From Vicinamibacterales bacterium (GTDB lineage Bacteria; Acidobacteriota; Vicinamibacteria; Vicinamibacterales; UBA8438), in NCBI GenBank assembly GCA_958296065.1, contig CATQHX010000052.1, forward strand, positions 1 through 64,000: a stretch of DNA of 64,000 nt, in the 5' to 3' direction. The position numbers and the translations under genes are program-made. The notes under the pieces were generated by a model. That model was not told the DNA's origin. It was given only the letters and a program-made list of their open reading frames with translations, and made no database searches. Shown here one piece after another: positions 58,707 to 64,000 of this stretch; positions within the stretch are counted from its first letter, which is position 1, and each line of letters starts with the position of its first letter.

Positions 58707-61106
58707 ATGAACCGCACGACGCTGTTCCGCACCGCGCTCGCCGCCGCTGCCGTCATCGCCTGCGCCGCACTGCTCCAGACCACGGCCGGGGCCCAGAACC
58801 GCACCGGCGCCTCCGCGCTGCGGGGCGTGCCGGGCCTGCCGCCGCCGGAACGGCCGGTGGTGCTGCACACGGCCGAGCAGCCGCGCATCCGCGTCGTGCC
58901 GATCGTCACCGGCCTTGACCACCCGTGGGGGATGGCGTTCCGCCGCAACGGCGACATCCTGGTGACCGAGCGCGACCGGGGCACGCTGCGGATCATCCGC
59001 AACGGACAGCTCCTCGACGAGGACGTCCCGGGCGTGCCGGAGGTCTTCGTCGGCGTGCGGCTCGCGGGACTCATGGACGTGGTGGTCCATCCCGAGGACG
59101 ATACCCTCGTCTACCTCACCTACTCGCAGGGGGAGGAGCGCGACGGGCGGCAGGGCGCCACCGTGGCGCTGGCCCGCGGGCGCCTCGACGAGGGGGCCGG
59201 CGCGCTGACCGAGACGCGCGACATCTTCGTCGCCGACGGCTGGGGCGGCGGCATCGCGGCGTCGCGCCTGATCTGGGGACCGGACAACAAACTGTTCATG
59301 ACCGTGGGCGGCGCGTTCGAGTTCGCCGGCACCGGGGAGTACGCCCAGGACGGGCGCACCCACTTCGGCAAGCTGCTGCGCCTGAACGACGACGGCACGG
59401 CGCCCGACGACAACCCCTTCGCCGGCGATTCCGACTACCACCCCGAGATCTGGACGATGGGACACCGCAACCAGATCGGCCTCGCTTTCCACCCGGACAC
59501 CGGCGAGCTCTGGGCGACCGAGCACGGCGTGCAGGGCGGCGACGAAGCCAACATCATCCAGCCGGGCTCGAACTACGGCTGGCCCGTCGCGTCCTACAGC
59601 CGCACCTACGGCGGGCGGCCCATCACGGACACGCCCTGGCTGCCCGATTTCACCGGACCGCACGTGATGTGGTGGCCGTCGATCGCGCCGTCGGGCCTCA
59701 CCTTCTACGACGGCGAGCACTTCCCCGCCTGGCGCGGCAACCTGTTCGTCGGCTCGATGATGGTGGGCCGGATGCAGCACACCGGACACCTGGAGCGCAT
59801 CGTCTTCAACCGGCAGGGACAGGAGATCCGCCGCGAGTGGCTGCTGATGGAGCTGAAGCAGCGGGTGCGCGACGTGCAGCAGGGGCCCGACGGCTACCTC
59901 TATGTCCTTACGGAAGAGGACAACGGCGCGCTGCTGCGGATCGAGCCCGCCCGCGCCATCACCGAGGCGCCGGGCACCGTCGTGCCGGCCGTGCGGCTCG
60001 CCGAAGCACGGGTCGCGCCGCTCCCGGAGACGGAATGGACCGCCGAGCAACGCGCGAGCGTCGAGCAGTACGCCGCCGACGGCCACTCCGCCAACGTCGT
60101 GCGCACGCTGGCCAGGGTGCCCGCCCTCGCCGACCGGGTGTTGCCCTTTACCAACTACGTCGCCAACGAGACGACGCTGTCGCCGCGGCATCGCGCCATC
60201 CTGACCCTGCGGACCGCGTGGCTCACCCAGAGCGCCAACATCTGGGCGGAGCACGCGAGCCGGGCGGCCGACGCGGGCCTGAGCGCGGAAGAGGTGATGC
60301 TCGTCGCCCAGGGTCCGGGCGACGACTGGGACCCGTTCGAGGCGATCCTCATCGGCTTCGCGGACCAGATGTTCCGCCACGCGGCGGTCACCGACCGCAC
60401 GTGGAAGGCGCTGGCGGAGCGGTTCGACACGCACAACCTGATCGACGCGGTCATGACCGTGGGCTGGACCACCACCAACTCCATCCTGTTCAACTCGCTC
60501 GGAATCCAGCCGGACGACGGCGTGCCGGCCGAAGCGCTGATGCCGGTGGACGACGTCGGCTACCGCGTCGTGGTCCCGGACCAGGAGCCGCCGCTGACGA
60601 CCCCGCGCATCGAGCCGGTCGAAGGCGACGGGCTGCGGGTCTCGCGTACGTTCCTGCAGCATCCCGCGATGGTGGAGGCGCGCAACCTGAACCCGCGCTA
60701 CGTGCTCGATCCGGAGCCGTCACGCCTGACGCCGCACGACCGCGAGCTGCTCATCCTGCGCATGGGCTGGAACTCCGGCGCGGTCTACGAATGGGCCAAG
60801 CACGTCGGCAGCGTCGGCCGGGCCCGCGACCACGGCCTCGACCCGGTCTGGATCGCACAGGGCCGCGACCAGTCGGGCTGGGGCGCCAACGAGCTCGCCC
60901 TCATCGACGCGGCCAACGAGATGTTCCGCGACTCGATGATCTCCGACGAGACCTGGGCGGATCTGTCGTCACGCTACGACACGCATCAGATGATGAGCAT
61001 CGCCCTGACCGCGGCGCGCTACCGGATGGTGTCGATGGCGCTCAACGCGTTCGGCGTGCAGCCGCGGCCGGACGACGAGCGGTTCCCGGTGCTGGAGGGA
61101 TACTAG
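58707..61106 (+). CDS. Sugar dehydrogenase-like propeller fused to two CMD-like domains
   Basis: 799 residues from ATG 58707 (GGGGAGGAA upstream). Signal peptide ending AGAQ at about 30. Residues about 55-415 form a soluble PQQ-type aldose-sugar-dehydrogenase propeller: GLDHPWGMAFRRNGDILVTE, GGGIAASRLIWGPDNKLFMT, EIWTMGHRNQIGLAFHPDTG, WATEHGVQGGDEANIIQPGS, NYGWP, SGLTFYDGEHFPAWRGN. Two CMD/AhpD-like helical domains follow at about 477-604 and 660-788 (LSPRHRAILTLRTAWLTQSA, LTPHDRELLILRMGWNSGAV), both without CxxC. Likely oxidises a sugar or alcohol to a lactone, with the CMD domains acting on the product (inference). Confidence 0.85.
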   Translation: MNRTTLFRTALAAAAVIACAALLQTTAGAQNRTGASALRGVPGLPPPERPVVLHTAEQPRIRVVPIVTGLDHPWGMAFRRNGDILVTERDRGTLRIIRNGQLLDEDVPGVPEVFVGVRLAGLMDVVVHPEDDTLVYLTYSQGEERDGRQGATVALARGRLDEGAGALTETRDIFVADGWGGGIAASRLIWGPDNKLFMTVGGAFEFAGTGEYAQDGRTHFGKLLRLNDDGTAPDDNPFAGDSDYHPEIWTMGHRNQIGLAFHPDTGELWATEHGVQGGDEANIIQPGSNYGWPVASYSRTYGGRPITDTPWLPDFTGPHVMWWPSIAPSGLTFYDGEHFPAWRGNLFVGSMMVGRMQHTGHLERIVFNRQGQEIRREWLLMELKQRVRDVQQGPDGYLYVLTEEDNGALLRIEPARAITEAPGTVVPAVRLAEARVAPLPETEWTAEQRASVEQYAADGHSANVVRTLARVPALADRVLPFTNYVANETTLSPRHRAILTLRTAWLTQSANIWAEHASRAADAGLSAEEVMLVAQGPGDDWDPFEAILIGFADQMFRHAAVTDRTWKALAERFDTHNLIDAVMTVGWTTTNSILFNSLGIQPDDGVPAEALMPVDDVGYRVVVPDQEPPLTTPRIEPVEGDGLRVSRTFLQHPAMVEARNLNPRYVLDPEPSRLTPHDRELLILRMGWNSGAVYEWAKHVGSVGRARDHGLDPVWIAQGRDQSGWGANELALIDAANEMFRDSMISDETWADLSSRYDTHQMMSIALTAARYRMVSMALNAFGVQPRPDDERFPVLEGY

Positions 61107-61161
61107 AGAACCCATCGGGACTATGCCTGGCCACTCGGCCCAGCTTGTCGAAGGAGGCAAC

Positions 61162-62184
61162 ATGCTGACCCATGATCTGCGGCGGCGCGGCGTCCCGGTC
61201 CTCGCGGCGCTGCTCATCGGCGCGGCCACCGTCGCCGTCGACTCCCAGTCCCGTCCCGCGATGACCACCGAGGCGGAGTTCCTCCACGCGATGGAGGAGC
61301 TGTCGAACTGGGGCCGCTGGGGCCCGGACGACGGGCTGGGCGCCGCCAACCTCATCACGCCGGCCAAGCGGAAGGCCGCCGCCGCGCTGGTGACCGAGGG
61401 CCGCAGCGTGTCGCTGGCCCACGACATCATCCAGTCGCCGACGCTCGAGGGCCAGTGGTATCTCGATCGCGAGGTCGTCAACGTCAGCGAGACCGGCGCC
61501 TCCGACCGCTACCAGTACACCGGCACCTACCACGGCGTCATCCACAGTCACCTCGACTCGGTCGCCTGCCACGTGATGTTCGAGGGCAAGGGCTACAACG
61601 GGGTGACGGTCGAGCAGGTGATCGCGGCGGAGGGCTGCCCGCAGGGAAGCATCCACGCGCTGCGAGAGGGCATCTTCACGCGCGGCATCCTGTTCGACGC
61701 GACGCTGCTGCCGGGCAGGGACTCCGGGCAGGGCTGGGTGGAGCCCGGCACGGCGATTCGCGCGGCCGATCTCGAGGAGCTCGAGCGGATCCAGGGCGTG
61801 CGGGTCGAACCCGGGGACGTCATCCTGCTGCACACGGGCCGCTGGAAGCGCCGGGCCGCGCTCGGCCCCTGGAACCCGTCCGACGACGGCGTGGCCGGCT
61901 ACCACTCCGACGTGGCCTACTTCCTGAAGGAGCGGGGAGTGTCGTTCATCGGCCACGACATGTGGAACGACGCATTCCCGCACGAGTACTCCGACGATGT
62001 CCGGCTGCCGATCCACCGCCTGGCGCTCGTCGCGCTCGGCGTCGGCATCTTCGACAACCTCGATTTCGACGACCTCGCCGCGACGGCGCGCGAGCTCGGC
62101 CGCTACGAGTTCCTCTTCGTGGCCGCGCCGCTGCGCATCGAGAAGGGCATGGGGTCGCCCCTCAACCCGATCGCCACGTTCTAG
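61162..62184 (+). CDS. Exported cyclase-family hydrolase
   Basis: 340 residues from ATG 61162 (AAGGAGG upstream). Signal peptide at about 1-30. Cyclase family PF04199: NWGRWGPDDGLGAANLITPA, the metal motif in HGVIHSHLDSVACHVMFEG (His-x-His-x-Asp-xxx-His), FTRGILFDATLL, PGDVILLHTGRWKRR, HDMWNDAFPHEY, LPIHRLALVALGVGIFDNLD. Mn- or Zn-dependent amide or lactone hydrolase. Paralogue of the protein at 36502 with a fuller metal motif. Operon with the dehydrogenase-CMD fusion upstream (56 bases) and the NHL gene downstream (10 bases), which fits opening of an oxidation product such as a lactone. Confidence 0.86.
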   Translation: MLTHDLRRRGVPVLAALLIGAATVAVDSQSRPAMTTEAEFLHAMEELSNWGRWGPDDGLGAANLITPAKRKAAAALVTEGRSVSLAHDIIQSPTLEGQWYLDREVVNVSETGASDRYQYTGTYHGVIHSHLDSVACHVMFEGKGYNGVTVEQVIAAEGCPQGSIHALREGIFTRGILFDATLLPGRDSGQGWVEPGTAIRAADLEELERIQGVRVEPGDVILLHTGRWKRRAALGPWNPSDDGVAGYHSDVAYFLKERGVSFIGHDMWNDAFPHEYSDDVRLPIHRLALVALGVGIFDNLDFDDLAATARELGRYEFLFVAAPLRIEKGMGSPLNPIATF

Positions 62185-62193
62185 GCAAACACG

Positions 62194-63738
62194 ATGAGAA
62201 GACAGGTGCGAACGCTTCCGACGCTCGTCCTCGCCGCACTTCTGGGCGTCGTCCCGGCCACGCCGGCCGCGGGCCAGTGGCACAGCGGGGGCGAGCCGCT
62301 TCCCGACGAGTCCTGGCGCAAGCTCCGGAACGGCTTCGGCGCCATGCTCGTGCTGTCGAATCGACCGGACGAGTTTCTCGAGGCCTGGGTGCAGCGAACT
62401 CCCGGCGTGTCCATCAGCACGACGCGCATCGGTCGCCGCGGCGAGTCGCTGGCGCCGTTCATCTTCTTCATCGGCTGCGACGAAAACCGCCTCGGCGTGT
62501 GCGATACGGCGTTCGACCTCGAGGTGCTCCGGCCGGACGGCACCGCCCTGTTCCGAAGCCCCGGCCTGGAGCTGTGGCGGAACAAGCCGGCCCCGGCGGC
62601 CGGCACGATCGGCCTCTCTGTCGGCTACGCGGGGATCGATCTGACCGACGCCGATGCGCTCGGCCGCTACCTGGTGCGGGCCGAGGTGCGCGACGCGAAC
62701 GCCGGCACCGCGGTGACGCTGGAGCAGACGTTCGAGATCTTCGGCGAGGTCTCGACGATCATCGGCGACGGCATGCCGGGCCTGTCGGACATGCAGGTCA
62801 ACAACCCCTACGGGGTGGTGATCGGACCGGACGGCGCGCTCTACTTCTGCGACCTCGACAACCAGATGATCCGGCGCCTGAGCCTGACGACGGGTCGCAC
62901 GACGACCATCGCCGGCAACGGCGAGCGGGGCTACGGCGGCGACGGCGGGCCGGCGACGGACGCCATGCTGAACATGCCGCACGAGATCCAGTTCGACGCC
63001 CGCGGCGACCTCTACATCGTCGAGCGCGACAACCACGCGGTCCGCAAGGTGGACATGCGGACCGGGATCATCTCCACGGTAGCCGGCACCGGCGAGGCGG
63101 GATTCTCCGGCGACGGCGGACCGGCAGCCGAGGCCCAGCTTCGCGCCCCGCACAGCATCGTGTTCGCCCCCGACGGGCGCCTGCTGATCTGCGACATCGG
63201 GAATCACCGCATGCGGCGCGTCGACCTGGAGACCGGGCTCATCGAAACCTTCGCGGGCACCGGGGAGCGCGAACCGACGCCCGACGGTGCGCCGCTGGCC
63301 GGCACGCCGCTCAACGGACCGCGCGCGATGGCGCTCGATCCGGACGGCAACCTCTATCTCGCATTGCGGGAGGGGAACGCGATCTACCGCATCGATCTGG
63401 AGAACGAGACCATCCATCACGTGGCGGGCACCGGCGAGCAGGGCTATACGGGCGACGGAGGCCCGGCCGCCGAGGCGACGCTGGCCGGCCCGAAGGGACT
63501 GGCCTACGCCGCCGACGGCACGCTCTACATCGCCGACACCGAGAACCACGTCATCCGGCGCCTCAACGTCGCAACCGGCATCATCACGACGGCGCTCGGA
63601 ACCGGCGAACGAGGCGACGGGCCCGAGCCCGAGCCGCGGCGCTGCAGGATGAACCGACCGCACGGCATCTGGGTGGACGAGGCCGGCGCCCTCTACGTGG
63701 GCGACAGCGAGGCGCACCGCATCCGCGTTCTCAGGTAG
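62194..63738 (+). CDS. Secreted NHL-repeat beta-propeller
   Basis: 514 residues. Signal peptide ending AAGQ at about 28. Residues about 30-185 form an unassigned beta domain with one cysteine pair (FIGCDENRLGVC). Then a six-bladed NHL propeller: repeated GxGDGGPA..A.L..PHGI units such as IAGNGERGYGGDGGPATDAM, VAGTGEAGFSGDGGPAAEAQ, FAGTGEREPTPDGAP, VAGTGEQGYTGDGGPAAEAT, and LYIADTENHVIRRLN. Role probably binding or catalysis outside the cell. Starts 9 bases after the cyclase stop, so cotranscribed. Confidence 0.87.
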   Translation: MRRQVRTLPTLVLAALLGVVPATPAAGQWHSGGEPLPDESWRKLRNGFGAMLVLSNRPDEFLEAWVQRTPGVSISTTRIGRRGESLAPFIFFIGCDENRLGVCDTAFDLEVLRPDGTALFRSPGLELWRNKPAPAAGTIGLSVGYAGIDLTDADALGRYLVRAEVRDANAGTAVTLEQTFEIFGEVSTIIGDGMPGLSDMQVNNPYGVVIGPDGALYFCDLDNQMIRRLSLTTGRTTTIAGNGERGYGGDGGPATDAMLNMPHEIQFDARGDLYIVERDNHAVRKVDMRTGIISTVAGTGEAGFSGDGGPAAEAQLRAPHSIVFAPDGRLLICDIGNHRMRRVDLETGLIETFAGTGEREPTPDGAPLAGTPLNGPRAMALDPDGNLYLALREGNAIYRIDLENETIHHVAGTGEQGYTGDGGPAAEATLAGPKGLAYAADGTLYIADTENHVIRRLNVATGIITTALGTGERGDGPEPEPRRCRMNRPHGIWVDEAGALYVGDSEAHRIRVLR

Positions 63739-63811
63739 CGCCGCACAGCCACAGCCAGGGAACGGAGCGCGACGAGCGACCGCGGGATCGTCGGCCCGGT
63801 CGGGGCCGCTC

Positions 63812-64000
63812 TCATACTTCGGAAGCTCCGCCCGCACCCTGCACGGGCCAGTGATCGTTCACTCGCCGCGCCTCCTGAGAGCCGGGCCAGGGCGGCATGG
63901 TGACGATGACGAAGCAGAGGTCTTCGTCGCCGGTGTTGCGGAACTGGAAGTGCGTTCCGCACTCGATGGTCAGTGCGACGCCTGCCTCGACGTCGACTAC
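63812..64000 (-). CDS. Cupin-domain protein, partial at window edge
   Basis: The last 62 codons of a minus-strand gene that begins beyond 64000. Reads VDVEAGVALTIECGTHFQFR then NTGDEDLCFVIVTMPPWPGS and a tail ending GGASEV. The GVxLTIxxGTxFQFRNTGxExLxFxIVTMPPWPG pattern is the C-terminal half of a single-domain cupin. The metal-binding first motif is outside the window. Convergent with the NHL gene. Confidence 0.8.
   Translation of the reverse strand, partial: VVDVEAGVALTIECGTHFQFRNTGDEDLCFVIVTMPPWPGSQEARRVNDHWPVQGAGGASEV

Noticed and set aside
61042-63837. 931-codon minus-strand frame opposite the cyclase and NHL genes
   Set aside because: No recognisable domain; the NHL repeats and cyclase motifs are on the plus strand. 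The other long frame at 61455-63854 was rejected for the same reason.
1-64000. CRISPR arrays, tRNA, rRNA, prophage or transposase genes
   Set aside because: No regularly spaced direct repeats, no conserved RNA signatures and no integrase or transposase motifs were seen on either strand by eye.

Overview
The window is a high-G+C bacterial chromosome segment, judged by eye from strong G/C preference at third codon positions. Most of its roughly 60 supported genes encode exported proteins with Sec, lipoprotein or Tat signals. The content suggests an uncultured Acidobacteriota, perhaps Vicinamibacteria-like: paired PSD-type cytochrome (DUF1592) and DUF1552 genes, a DUF6152 protein, PQQ and NHL beta-propellers, and many copies of one secreted family of unknown function. 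The taxonomic call is inference. I saw no rRNA, tRNA, CRISPR array, phage structural gene or transposase.

Bases 1-31,000. The dominant feature is a family of about 290-370-residue exported proteins, called here the ACHEGNY family after its C-terminal motif. Thirteen copies lie between 981 and 38531, on both strands. One copy has a one-base frameshift, one has a decayed signature motif, and two are a recent tandem duplication. Between them lie an acyl-CoA ligase-like enzyme, two tandem envelope paralogues (one with a PEGA domain), a coiled-coil/YfaP-like protein, two NHL propellers, a cytochrome c/copper monooxygenase fusion, htpG, an RRM protein with an apparent AUC start followed by a cold-shock gene, a Uma2-like protein and a GarR-type dehydrogenase. 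A palindromic repeat occurs three times in gaps.

Bases 31,000-51,000. These hold a lactonase-like metallo-hydrolase, carboxymuconolactone-decarboxylase-like, cyclase, cupin and lipocalin-like proteins, PQQ propellers, a virginiamycin-B-lyase-like propeller with a haem motif, a cytochrome c, an ankyrin protein, and a translationally coupled DUF1592/DUF1552 pair.

Bases 50,600-58,700. This is an accessory zone. A Phd/PIN module precedes a second DUF1592 gene. That gene is separated from its DUF1552 partner by about 2.7 kb of visibly less G+C-rich DNA carrying a frameshifted lipoprotein, an interrupted FRG-domain gene and a VapBC module. HicAB and several toxin-antitoxin relics follow. Further relics lie near 33.5 and 44.9 kb.

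Bases 58,700-64,000. A sugar dehydrogenase-like propeller fused to two carboxymuconolactone-decarboxylase-like domains precedes a cyclase and an NHL propeller. A cupin gene runs off the right edge.

Together the genes look like an exported oxidative/hydrolytic repertoire for organic compounds, with redox carriers (cytochrome c, PQQ, copper). The substrates cannot be read from the sequence.
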